From Fragilaria crotonensis (Eukaryota > Bacillariophyta > Fragilariophyceae > Fragilariales > Fragilariaceae): DNA of 57,617 nucleotides. Under the pieces are notes generated by a model. That model saw only the letters and a program-made list of their open reading frames with translations, was not told where the DNA came from and searched no databases. Below are positions 23,648 to 33,857 of the stretch, piece by piece. The stretch is from contig JAKSYS010000393.1 of NCBI GenBank assembly GCA_022925895.1, positions 1 to 57,617 on the forward strand, read 5' to 3'. Each line of letters begins with the position of its first letter. The stretch's first letter is position 1. The translations under genes and the position numbers were made by a program.

Positions 23648-24101
23648 TTAGATGTTAGTGACACCATTCCGACCTTTAGAATGCACCTTCTAGTAACTCC
23701 CTTTCAACGATCGTACAAGTAACACGTACAATTCATACGTGCCTATATTAAGCCTACCGTTATCCTGATCAAGCGCCTATATTAAGCTAATATAGGTAAT
23801 ATAGGCGCCCGCCTATTTTTAACAGCCCTGGTCATAGGATACAAAAGTCCTTTGAGATATGTGGGATCCGTGACTCGGTCAGTAACCATCGTTAATTATA
23901 TGTTCTTCCTTTTGAGATTGCAAGAGCCAACTATTATTTCAGAACTCATGTGACATGTGGCCCCGAACTTCAACGCTGCCTTGTGCCTTGGTTTTTTGCT
24001 CACGTTGTTGTGAGGAAATGGATGCAGATTCTGGTACAAGTACACCGGTGGAGGAGCTAGTACGCTATAATCGGATCTCAATCAAGACGAATACCATCGC
24101 C

Positions 24102-25904
24102 ATGTTGCTGCGACCTATCAAACTGGTCTTCCTTCTTGTTCACATTCCTTGCAATGCACGTGCCATGGCAGAACCAGAAGTTCAAACAGCATCTCATTCA
24201 CGATGCTCTATCTACCTTGCGCCTTCGACAATAGAAGGAGCGGGACTGGGTGTTTTCACATCTAAGTCGATTGCGAGAGGTGCTAAGATAGGCGTCCCGG
24301 ATGTTATTGTCCCGATCATTGATCTAAGAGTGCATCATCCTAACATCTACTGGATGTTGCAGGACTACGTCTGGGATGGCATTACCATGATGGGGATGCA
24401 TCGTGAAGGTGACGATGAGCACCTTGTTGCATTCGCACCCGGCATCGATTGTTTAGTCAATTGTCATTTGGGACTCTTGAACCTCGATCGGAAATTTCCC
24501 ATCTACGACACGACACTCCCCCATCGGGACAAATACCCCTCCGCTGGATCCATGACAGCGTATTGGAACAACAGTAGTAGTTACGCCATTGTCGATGTGC
24601 CGGCAGGTGCCGAACTCTTTATACATTATGGCGATGAGTGGTTCACATCTCGAAACAATATCTTTGTCAATATACCGTTCGCAAATCACTATCACGACGC
24701 GGCCGATTTAGTGAAGAAAATCAAAAAGCTATTGCACGAGACGTTGTCGTTGTCAGAGGAGGCCCAACACGATCTATACGACATCATATTATCCCCTCAG
24801 AGTGCTATCCTTAACGCTCTTCCCCGACACGTTCATCAGATTGATATGGCGGTTAACGAAGGAATCAGGTCGGTGCTGCAGCTGAATCACGTTCGTGACA
24901 ATCTGCACGAAATGCCGGACGCGCGTTGTTTCGAAAGCATAGTTCCTGGTCAGTCCACAATCGAAGGAGCGGGGCGGGGAGGGTTTGCAGCTTGGAGCTT
25001 TCAAAAGGGTCACATAATTACTGGTTCTCCTCTGATGCATATTGTTGACAAGAAAGACCTTGAAATGTATGATCTCAGCAACCACGATGATGGGTCTACA
25101 TTGGACCCACCCGAGGTAGTGGCACATCAGATGCTCCTGAACTACTGTTGGGGTCATCCAGAGACTGACTTGATCTTGTGTCCTAATGGCGCCGGTGTAA
25201 ACCTTCTGAATCACTCCCGCGAACGCGCCAACGTCAAGATTCAGTGGGCACCCGACGGACACCTGTCGCACGATGACTCTTGGTTGAGTACAAGCGTCAA
25301 GGACATGAGCACGACGTATAAACCTCATTTAGGTTGGGACTACGTTGCCTTGAGAGATATCGAAGAAGGTGAGGAGCTCTTCATTGATTACGGCGATGAA
25401 TGGGTGACTGCTTGGGAGGATCATGTTGAAGAATGGCAAAATGCTGAAAGGCCATCTGAGTATGCAGAATATATGTCGGCGGCTGAGTGGAATGAGCTTT
25501 ATGCAGAGGCTGACATTCGAACAGTTGCTCGCAAAAGTCCATACCCAGACAATATTGAGGTGGTGTGTCATCCAAGTGTGAATGCCAACACCTACGAAGA
25601 GAGGCAACTGGAAGGCTCGATGTGGAATCTTTGGACTATTGCGGAGGATGGTGTGCCCTGCAAGGTAACGGCGAGAACATCAACTGCTGCCGGCAACACG
25701 TTTTACACAGTGAAGATGGATGCAGGGAAGAGCGTCCTTGTCCGCAAAAAGGTTATGCGTAAGATGCTCCGGTTTCGTGATGCAGAATATTCCACTGACA
25801 TGCATCTGGATGGGGTGTTTCGCAAAGAAGCAACGATACCCAACGACATGTTACCTATGGCATGGCGTAGGGAGGAAGTACGCGCCGAGCACGATGAGCT
25901 ATAA
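24102..25904 (+). CDS. Tandem SET-domain protein with apparent signal peptide
   Basis: The ATG at 24102 (CATCGCCATG) opens 600 residues; an earlier in-frame ATG at 23955 adds 49 unlikely residues. Residues 1-22 (MLLRPIKLVFLLVHIPCNAR) look like a signal peptide or anchor. SET 1 spans about 37-180: IYLAPSTIEGAGLGVF to GAELFIHYGDEW, with the NHS motif replaced by CLVNCH. SET 2 spans about 276-435: STIEGAGRGGF, LLNHSRERANV, EELFIDYGDEW, with the canonical N-H-S and the terminal Tyr present. SET proteins methylate lysines. Only the second copy keeps the full cofactor motif, so the first may be catalytically dead. A signal peptide would be odd for a histone methylase and fits secretory or organellar substrates better. 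The ORF is intact, unlike the other genes here. Copia-A ends 160 bp upstream. Confidence 0.83.
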   Translation: MLLRPIKLVFLLVHIPCNARAMAEPEVQTASHSRCSIYLAPSTIEGAGLGVFTSKSIARGAKIGVPDVIVPIIDLRVHHPNIYWMLQDYVWDGITMMGMHREGDDEHLVAFAPGIDCLVNCHLGLLNLDRKFPIYDTTLPHRDKYPSAGSMTAYWNNSSSYAIVDVPAGAELFIHYGDEWFTSRNNIFVNIPFANHYHDAADLVKKIKKLLHETLSLSEEAQHDLYDIILSPQSAILNALPRHVHQIDMAVNEGIRSVLQLNHVRDNLHEMPDARCFESIVPGQSTIEGAGRGGFAAWSFQKGHIITGSPLMHIVDKKDLEMYDLSNHDDGSTLDPPEVVAHQMLLNYCWGHPETDLILCPNGAGVNLLNHSRERANVKIQWAPDGHLSHDDSWLSTSVKDMSTTYKPHLGWDYVALRDIEEGEELFIDYGDEWVTAWEDHVEEWQNAERPSEYAEYMSAAEWNELYAEADIRTVARKSPYPDNIEVVCHPSVNANTYEERQLEGSMWNLWTIAEDGVPCKVTARTSTAAGNTFYTVKMDAGKSVLVRKKVMRKMLRFRDAEYSTDMHLDGVFRKEATIPNDMLPMAWRREEVRAEHDEL

Positions 25905-26144
25905 ACGCTAAATTTATCGATTACATTAAATTGGACGAGCTACAGCTCTTCAAGCGCACGCATCTGACTGAGTCACAATTACTGGTACTGTATGCGGTAT
26001 GCAATCCCAGCCATCATGATTGATGTGTTTCAAAATAGTTGTGAAGTCTTAGGTTCTGATGTCTTGTGCGATCACTCTTCATAGTCGTCAACTTTTCAAA
26101 GTTTTCAATTATCCCATGTACAGATCTTTTGAACTCGATTTGTC
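25905..26144. other. Intergenic, SET gene 3' flank
   Basis: 240 bp follow the SET stop codon, up to the TTAA-flanked block. An AT-rich stretch just after the stop could carry the 3' UTR. No ORF, repeat or RNA gene is seen. Confidence 0.5.
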
Positions 26145-26214
26145 TTAAGGCAGTGTCCGGACCAGAGGTCGACAGTCACGGGATTTCATGACTATTTTTG
26201 ATATTCAACTTGCA

Positions 26215-26405
26215 GCGACGCCGTGACTTTGCATATTTTGGAAATATGCATATTGTAAGATCTCTTGACTATGCATATTTCCTAAATATTCATATCTGAG
26301 ATTGACATAACTATGCATATTTCAGAAATATGCATATGCTGGAATGTGTTGACTATATGCATATCGGCAAAATATGCATATTTTGGTGCATATCATATGC
26401 ATATG
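26215..26405. repeat. TATGCATA-rich subterminal zone, left
   Basis: About ten occurrences of the palindrome TATGCATA or ATGCATAT, often paired as ATGCATATTT..GAAATATGCATA, follow the left end of the block. A similar zone occurs near 33600-33845, inside the inverted partner end. Repeated short motifs next to transposon ends often bind the transposase. Confidence 0.6.
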
Positions 26406-27004
26406 TACTATATGACATATGTGTTATTGACATAGTGTATTGGAGAACATGAGTTCCAGTACGACATTTACCATTTGCACGTAGTAACTCGTCTATTACT
26501 GGACGAACAGATATCCTCGAGCATCCGTGTATGATCATACGAATCCCTCTTTAGTTGAGAACATAAGATTCGTACCTGGTATCCTGGAGGTTCCGGAATA
26601 TCGTCTTAACTGCATTTTTGCACTTCCGTTTAGCAGTAACGGTGCGATTGTAAGCCAACGGACCACGGACTTACGGTAATCGAAGGTCTTTTGGTATGAA
26701 AACCCTATACTAGCTAACTACCGTAGTAGAGACCTCAGGACAGTCAGCCACATCGGTGTTTATTCTGTGCATCGTGGAATGGACATATTCTGATTCGTAC
26801 GAATTTCGGTCGACTGTTTTGATAAAATGTCCGCCAGTTGATCCGACACAATATATTTTATCATTCTTCGTTTTCTTCATTCATTTAACATTTTTACTTA
26901 GCACCAAAATCTTACTTTCGGGGAAACTATCGGAATGAAAATAATGAATCGTGAATATGCGTCAGCGATAGGAATCTTGACATTCAGTTGCTTTAAGATT
27001 TTCA

Positions 27005-27255
27005 AAGATGATTAAGAAGAATTAAGAAGACACAGAATTTATTAAGAAGAATTAAGAAGACCAGAAATTAATTAAGAAGATTTAAGAAGAATTAAGAAGA
27101 CCTGAAATTAATTAAGAAGATTTAAGAAGAATTAAGAAGACACGAAATTAATTAAGAAGATTTAAGAAGAATTAAGAAGACACGAAATTTATTAAGAAGA
27201 ATTCAGAAGAATTAAGAAGACCCTACATTTACAGGAAGAATTAAGAAGACTGAAA
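27005..27255 (+). repeat. Minisatellite, 40-bp unit rich in AATTAAGAAGA
   Basis: Units such as CCAGAAATTA ATTAAGAAGA followed by TTTAAGAAGA ATTAAGAAGA repeat every 40 bases about five to six times. The strand is purine-rich and contains almost no C except at unit joints. Confidence 0.85.
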
Positions 27256-28059
27256 ATGTCTTAGATAGTTTTACGGATGTCCGATCAGAAACAGTTCTGT
27301 GCGTAGAATAATGAGTACAAGTGTACCAGGCTCGTTTTCTTCCATGGAAGAAAGGGCATTCTACTACCAATACGGTAGCTACCGTCAGTAGCGAGTAGTT
27401 GGTTACATTTCACAAGTAGAATTGACAAAGCATTTTTATAACACCATTCAATAGTCAGTTGATGATCGATTTTTTACGACGGCGTGCTATTCACCGCCTG
27501 AATCACGATGGATCAGTAAGGATTGGGTTCTATCGGACTCCACAGTCCACACTCCACACTTCAACTGTACGTGTGCATCTACCTCCTACGGATTACTTGT
27601 ACGGAGTGGGTGTGCTGGAGTATGAATACAGTACCTGCTACTCTGAGCACTTGTTATTTAGTACAACGAGTAGTGCTGTACTACTGTAGGTTTGTCGGCT
27701 GTTGCAGTACCTGGTACTGGTACTCCAACCCACTCCGTATGCATATATGCTTAAAAACACGCACTGCTGTACTTGCGTTTCGTGTAGGTACTGTATGCAA
27801 TGTCATAATGTCGTGTTTTGCATACAAAGCACTGGCCTACGAGAACTCCGTACTCCGGTACGAATTGTGAGCATTCTTGTACTGTTGTACGCGATGAGGG
27901 TGATACTGTGTGCAGTCCGTGACAGAAAGGGCGTACGTACTGTTCGTTCCAGCCTTTTCTACCATAGGTTGCAAACTGCGCATCACCTACTGAAGTCGAA
28001 ACCGGTTGTGTCACTGAAGAATTCAGGAGAGTGACAAATGCCATGGGAGATACGAAGAC

Positions 28060-28400
28060 TGAAAACGTCTTTCGAAAGTTTACAGAAGAATTAAGAAGGC
28101 TGAAATTGTCTTGAGAACGTTTAAGTAGAATGAAGAAGACTGAAAATGTCTTAAGAAAGTTTAATAAGAATTAAGAAGATCGAAAATGTCTTAAGAAAGA
28201 TTAAGAAGAATTAAGAAGATCGAAAATGTCTTAAGAAAGATTAAGAAGAATTAAGAAGATCGAAAATGTCTTAAGAAAGTTTAAGAAGATTTAAGAAGAT
28301 CGAAAATGTCTTAAGAAAGTTTAAGAAGAATTAAGAAGATCGAAAATATCTTAAGAAAGTTTAAGAAGGTCGGAAATTACTTAAGAAGATTTAAGAAGGT
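28060..28400 (+). repeat. Minisatellite, 40-bp unit rich in TTAAGAAGA, second array
   Basis: The unit CGAAAATGTC TTAAGAAAGA (then TTAAGAAGAATTAAGAAGAT) repeats every 40 bases about eight times, on the same strand as the first array. The last unit of the first array (ACTGAAAATGTCTTAGATAG) matches this variant. The arrays may be one array split by an insertion of about 800 bp. Confidence 0.85.
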
Positions 28401-29163
28401 CCAACGAAAAATCAGAATCGATATCCAAGATTCCATTGAAAACTTCGGAGTATCTACATGTTTTCCTTGAAGCAATCCGTGAAGAATTATGGCAGTCAAT
28501 AGTTCCGATCGTGACCAATCCTGCAACTCTAATTAGATTTCTGAGCATGGGCACGCGAAACGTCTGCGACATTTCATGAGGTATATAGTATTAGTAGCAA
28601 TCTACCTTTTGTTATCATTAATAAGTACGAAGTAATATATTCAATATCGTAACGAAGGTCATTTTCAGATTTCCCAAGAGGAGTAGTACTTGAGTACTGT
28701 ACGGTATTTCAGTACTTGTGCTCGGAGTGGTTTTTTTTGCGATGGAATTCGGAATGACTGCCAATGGAAGATTGATCCTGTGTTCGATACTCCGTTATCA
28801 GACCGTTAAGACGATATTCCGGAACCTCCTGAGGGAGGTCCGGTAAAATGACGTTTCTTCTCGTAGCTTCTACATGCAATTAATACCAAGCAGAGGTGCG
28901 TGGCCGGACCTTCCAGGTATGCATACTCGAGTACTCGAGTACTGGAGGAGTACTTCGTAGTTCTTAGTTCGTACTACGTACAATGCACACTGGATTGTTT
29001 TTCGTCTACGGCAACAAGGAAACACACAACTCGGAGTATCTGACTATTACTGTTGTTCATTAAACGCGCACACCCAGAAAAGTTGTAGGCATTGTGCATT
29101 GTGTGTCTCATACCGTCATACCATTACTCGGAGCTCCGAGCTTGGACTACAGCCTGTAGAGCA

Positions 29164-29250
29164 TGTCCGTGTAGCTCAGTTGGGTCTTGCGTCTTGCGGC
29201 ACGCTGAACAATGAAATGAGGATTTGTTTTGAATCAGGTTCGCATTTGTG
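29164..29250 (+). other. tRNA-like trace (degenerate tRNA or SINE head)
   Basis: TAGCTCAGTTGG (29172-29183) fits the polymerase III A box exactly, and GGTTCGCATTT at 29237-29247 is a partial B box 54 nt later. No acceptor-stem partner for GTCCGTG is seen after it, so this is not a functional tRNA as read. Confidence 0.3.
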
Positions 29251-29745
29251 AGAGAAGCTGAAGAGTACCTACCGTAGGTACCTGAGCATCGAGAATTGAG
29301 ACATCCTTACTGGGTACGAGCGGAGAGCGGACAACAGACGCTACGCCGCCGGTAGCTACTACTGTATATGATTCAACTGCCTCTCCCATTTCAGTTTCTA
29401 ACACACTGCCATCATCGCATTGCAAAAGGCCATTGGCATCCCGCAGACACCATTGAACCATGTACAAGGAATGGCAGAGAGCTGGTTCTTGAGAACGAGG
29501 AAGATGTTCCTTCTGTGTGAAGAACACACAGATCTAGCCACCACTAGGGTACTTGAAGGCTGTCTACCGTATACTCTGGTTGTGGGATCAAGGTCACTAC
29601 CTCTTACTTTGTATTCAACTATCAGAGTATGCAAGGATTCAGCGGGCGACCCTTTGTCCACTCTTTTTGCCTCTAGCCTTTATCTTGGGGGCCTATTGCG
29701 GCTAGCGTTTCTTTTTCCTTTTTCCTCTCTCCTTCTTCTGTCATT

Positions 29746-30623
29746 ATGTCCGAGGATGTTGACTCCGTCCTCGATTCTATAGTGGAAGATGCCACTGGTG
29801 TTCCCTTTGTTGTGGTTGAGGGCTCTGACGAGCGGGCTGCTCTACCACTCTCACCGCCCCGGGCAGTTCGTGTACTGGGGGTTGATAGAAGTGGGATGCA
29901 AGGCACAACATCAAGTGCTGTTAGTGGAAAGATTTTTCCTTTTGTTTATGTGACTTCTTGTTCCGATTGTTCTATTTGTTTTGATCTTGTCGGGAAGGGA
30001 GGTGGTTCGTTTTGCATGAAACGTAGTTGTACTTTCAGTTCACAAGAGGACACAAAGACAGCTTTTCAAGAAGGAACAGAAGCGATGTGCTTCTTAATCT
30101 GTCGCAGCGGTGAAGAAGGGAGTACTATCATTGACGCCCAACCCAACATGGATGAGCATCGTGTTCCGGTGTAAATCAAAGAAGAATGGCAAACCATTAG
30201 GGGCTGTAGAAATTGCAGATGATGTAGACAATTTGACAGATGAAATCAAAAAGGAAGTCACATTCTTGGAGGATGCTTTGAACTCTCCATTGCAATGTCC
30301 TCCATGATTGACTGGCTATCCAGCAACAAGATCAATGTCAAAAAGCTGCACTTTCTGACAAATGGTGTGTCGCAATGCTGAGTTACGTGCATCACTGGGT
30401 TGGGTTCAATTCTTATCAAAGCTACCTCAGGATACATGAGATGATTGACAAGGTCAGTGAACAGACAGTGGAGGCACAACTTGAAAGGACCAAAGAGATC
30501 TGGCTTTCACTTCTGGAGGAGTTTGAAGCTTTCCTTAAACAGTTTCAGCAGATGGCACAATCACTTGAGCAGATCAAGGCACCAACTTCACATGGTAGCC
30601 TACTGAATCACATGCATAGGTGA
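29746..30623 (+). pseudogene. Unknown protein gene, broken into three frames
   Basis: The ATG at 29746 follows a pyrimidine-rich leader (TTTTTCCTTTTTCCTCTCTC...). The first 140 codons hold an acidic start (MSEDVDSVLDSIVEDATG) and a Cys-rich patch CSDCSICFDL...FCMKRSC that could bind zinc. The frame then moves to 30110-30307 (VEIADDVDNLTDEIKKEVTF) and 30375-30623 (helical, QLERTKEIWLSLLEEFEAFL, coiled-coil-like). No family is recognised. It lies directly before the satellite array inside the TTAA block, so it is most likely a decayed element-borne gene. Confidence 0.4.
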
Positions 30624-31039
30624 TTGAGTTGTGATATGACAACTCTTCGAAACTTGTAAAAGCCTCCAAAACTTCACAACAAATGAAGTCATAAACACTG
30701 CACTGACCCAACACATGACTCTTGCTTGTTTGCAGACCTTCTATCAATATGTCTCAACAATACTCTCACAGAATTGGCGCAATTAATACATTTCTGGAAA
30801 GAGGCATGAACTGCACACCACTCAATGAGTATGCAGGTATGCATGATGCTTGGTGCAGATAAGAAAAGGAGATCAAATCCACCAATCATAGTTAAGTGAC
30901 ATGACAAAGTCAAATGAAGAATCCAGCATCAATAGTAAAATGGGATTGTAATTTGACCTTGTTGCACACAACTACCTGAAAAAATGCAACAAGGATTAAC
31001 AGCTACTAAACTGGTTTTTGTCATGCAGTGCCACAAATG

Positions 31040-33075
31040 CTTGAGTCTCTGATCAGGTGCATGACAATGTTTCTATCACAGAACATTTTCCAATGAATGT
31101 GAATCCTTGGGCTTCAAACTGGGGATAAGCAACTGCCATTTTGCTTCACCTTGGACTGCAACCAAAAATTCGAACACGGAAAAGAGGGACAACTGCTCAA
31201 TGGATCTTCATCATACAGAAAAACAAATGCCTGAGCGTATTCTCAGATGCATGACAAGGATTCTATGACAGAACTGTTTGCAATGAATGTGATTCCTAGG
31301 GCTTCAAACTGGGGACAACTTTCATTTTGCCATATCTTGGGAAGTAAATGAAATTCCTGACAAGGACAGGAGTGACAACTGCTCAACCAGTTTTTGTCGT
31401 GCAGTGCCACAATTGCTTGAGTCTTTGATCAGAGGCATCAAAATGATTCTATCACACAACATTCTGTAATGAAAGTGATTCCATGGCCTTCAAACTGGGG
31501 ACAAGAAGCTGCCAATTTGCCTCACCTTGGCAAGCACCCACAATTCTGACAAGGCCAAGAGTGACAGCTGCTCAACAGCGTTTCATCTTGCAGCCTTAAA
31601 AATCCCTGAGTGTCTTGTCAGATGCATGCCAATGATTCTATCACACAACATTGTGCAATGAATGTGATTCCTTGGCCGTCAAACTGGGGACAAGTAGATG
31701 CCAATTTGCCACACCTTGGGAAGCAACCACAATTTCTGACAAGGACAAGAGTGACAGCTGCTCAACAGCTTTTCATCTTGCAGTCTTATAAATCCCTGAG
31801 TGTCTTGTTGGAGGCATGACAATGATTCTATCACACAACATTCTGCAATGAATGTGATTCCTCCGCCTTCAAACTGGGGATGACTTCCAACTTACCACAT
31901 CTTGGGCTGCAATCACAATTTTTGACAAGAACTGGAATGACAGCTGGACAATGGCTTCTCACCATGCAGTCAAACAAATTCCTGAGTGTATTGTCAAATA
32001 TATGCCAATGATTCTATCACACAACATTCTGCAATGAATGTGATTCCTTGGCCTTCAAACTGGGGACAAGCAGCTGCCAATTTGACTCACCTTGGGAAGC
32101 AACCACAATTTCTGACAAGGACACGAGTGACAGCTGCTCAACAGCTTTTCATCTTGCAGTCTTATAAATCCCTGAGTGTCTTGTTGGAGGCATGACAATG
32201 ATTCTATCACACAACATTTTGCAATGAATGTGATTCCTCTGCCTTCAAACTGGGGACAAGCAGCTGCCAATTTGCCTCACCTTGGGAAGCAACCATAGTT
32301 CCTGACAAGAAGGACAAGAGTGACAGCTGCTCAACAGCTTTTCATCTTGCAGTCTTATAAATCCATGAGTGTCTTGTCAGATGCATAACAATGATTCTAT
32401 CACACAACATTTTGCAATGAATGTGATTCCTTGGCCTTCAAACTGGGGACAAGCAGCTGCCAATTTGCCTCACCTTGGGAAGCAACCATAGTTCCTGACA
32501 AGAAGGACAAGAGGGACAGCTGCTCAACAGCTTTTCATCTTGCAGTCTTATAAATCCCTTAGTGTCTTGTTGGATGCATGACAATGATTTTATCACACAA
32601 CATTTTGCAATGAATGTGATTCCTCCGCCTTCAAACTGGGGACGCCTACCAACTAACCACATCTTCTTGCGCTGCAATCACAATTATGGACAAGAACTGG
32701 AATGGCAGCTGCATAATGGCTTCTCACCAGGCAGTCAATCAAATTCCTGAGTGTCTTGTCAGATTCATGACAATGATTCTATCACACAACATTTTGCAAT
32801 GAATGTGATTCCTTGGCCTTCAAACTGGGGACAAGCAGCTGCCAATTTGTCTCACATTGGGAAGCAACCATTATTCCTGACAAGGACAAGAGTGACAGCT
32901 GCTCAACAGCTTTTCGTTTTGCAGTCTTATAAATCCCTGAGTGTCTTGTTGGAGGCATGACAATGATTCTATCATACTACATATTGCAATGAATGTGATT
33001 CCTCTGCCTTCAAAATGGGGATATCTTCCAATTTGCTACCCCATCTTTGGCTGCAATTGCAATTTTTGACAACAA
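31040..33075 (+). repeat. Tandem satellite, ~190-bp unit, about eleven copies
   Basis: The marker GCATGACAATGATTCTATCA (or near variants) recurs at about 31060, 31249, 31433, 31621, 31811, 31997, 32188, 32381, 32574, 32763 and 32956, giving periods of 184-193. Each unit also carries CCTTCAAACTGGGGAC and AGTGACAGCTGCTCAACAG. The first three units are most diverged, and those from 31621 on are alike. Short ORFs recur with the unit because its length is close to 63 codons, but TGA stops recur as well, so coding is doubtful. Confidence 0.9.
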
Positions 33076-33599
33076 GGACAGGAGGAGTGATAGGTAAAGT
33101 TTTGTTCAGAGAATGGGTAGTGGGTGCTTGGTTTGGGTACTAAGCTCTTTTTGGCATTGGTGGGTAACAGGTGTTCCAAGCTTGTTGACCACCCAAAGTG
33201 TGGATGGGTCATGGGAGGTGCAAGCTTGCCTCCTGGCAGCCTTGCGTACTAATAGCTAGTACCCATTGACCATGGCATCATATCCCGTGCGGGTGTCTGC
33301 TAAGCACTCTTTGTCTGCTCCTTGTTTGCTTACTTGGTGGCTGGAATGTTGCAGAATATGCTGGACCTAACTCTCATCAGCACGAGCTGATATCCTGCCT
33401 GAGGATGAAATGGTCCTCCTTCCTGCTTGCATGTTCCTTTGCTGGTGTTTGACACAATCCAAACGATAACTTTTTGGTCAATCCTTGCAATTGTCGATTC
33501 CCCTATCATACATTTTTGATCAAAACTTGATTTTTGATCAACAATTGCACAAATGGAAGGTCGTACTTAGAGGTCGAGTACCAGGAATTGCTATTGAAA
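33076..33599. other. Gene-free stretch after the satellite
   Basis: About 520 bp of mixed composition. It includes a direct GGTGGGTAACAGG-type G-rich patch and ends in TTTTTGATCAAAACTTGATTTTTGATCAA, a short near-palindromic run. No ORF or recognised element is seen. Confidence 0.4.
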
Positions 33600-33845
33600 A
33601 TATGCATTGGATATGCAATAAAATATGCATATTCAGCATAGCATGACTATGCATATTGTGGAAATATGCATATTTGCGGATTGCGTGACTATGCATATTT
33701 TCAAAATATGCATATTGGTGACAGGACTGACTATGCATATTTGAAATATTGACTATTGCTGAATTGCTCTGACTATGACTATGCATAATGCATATCCAAA
33801 ATAGTCATTTGGATAGTCACACGATATGCATATTTGGATGTTGAC
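33600..33845. repeat. TATGCATA-rich subterminal zone, right
   Basis: About ten TATGCATA/ATGCATAT motifs in the style of 26215-26405, for example CTATGCATATTGTGGAAATATGCA, precede the inverted end at 33842-33866. The same motif at both ends supports the view that the two ends belong to one element. Confidence 0.6.
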
Positions 33846-33857
33846 TGTCGACCTCTG

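Larger units (their letters stand above)
22596..23830 (+). mobile_element. hAT-type DNA transposon, internally deleted
   Basis: The termini CAGGGCTGTTAAAAATAGGC and its inverted copy (...TTTTTAACAGCCCTG) are flanked by the 8-bp duplication GTCATAGG (22588-22595, 23831-23838). Both the TIR start and the 8-bp TSD are hAT hallmarks. Subterminal CCTATATTA/TAATATAGG repeats are present at both ends. The interior codes only for an N-terminal zinc finger and a C-terminal dimerisation region, so the catalytic core is missing. Confidence 0.92.
4314..23941 (+). mobile_element. Copia-A: Ty1/copia LTR retrotransposon, interrupted by three later insertions
   Basis: The element is built from the end of a 5' LTR (4314-4363), gag and pol (4390-10167), a polypurine tract (about 10184-10198) and a 3' LTR that resumes only at 22522 and ends at 23941. 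The two LTR ends share TTCTTCCTTTTGAGATTGCA and what follows, ending TTATTTCA. Once the hAT insertion is removed the LTR is only about 177 bp and runs TGTGACATT...TTATTTCA, so it has TG...CA borders. Pol order is protease, integrase, RT, RNase H, which defines Ty1/copia. Three other elements interrupt it: the MULE in the 5' LTR, Copia-B at the PPT/LTR junction, and hAT in the 3' LTR. The predicted TSD is GAACT (23942-23946); its left copy lies outside the window. Confidence 0.85.
22522..23941 (+). repeat. Copia-A 3' LTR, split by a hAT element
   Basis: It begins TGTGACATTACC directly after the Copia-B target duplication, is interrupted at 22596-23830, and resumes to TTATTTCA at 23941. Removing the hAT and one TSD copy leaves about 177 bp. 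The last 50 bases match 4314-4363. Confidence 0.8.
26587..28830. mobile_element. 2.2 kb unit bounded by a 25-bp perfect inverted repeat
   Basis: GGAGGTTCCGGAATATCGTC and five more bases (26587-26611) recur exactly inverted at 28806-28830. No target duplication is evident at the outer edges. The unit contains the two 40-bp minisatellite arrays and no gene. It is probably a non-autonomous element nested in the TTAA block. Confidence 0.45.

Noticed and set aside
23955-24101. Upstream 49-residue extension of the SET protein
   Set aside because: It would hide the good signal peptide that starts at 24102, and its first bases adjoin the Copia-A border.
27459-28044. ORFs between the two minisatellite arrays
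   Set aside because: Short, overlapping on both strands, rich in GTAC repeats, without domains.
31610-32960. Protein encoded by the satellite
   Set aside because: Recurring peptides are explained by a unit length near 63 codons, and stops recur with the same period.
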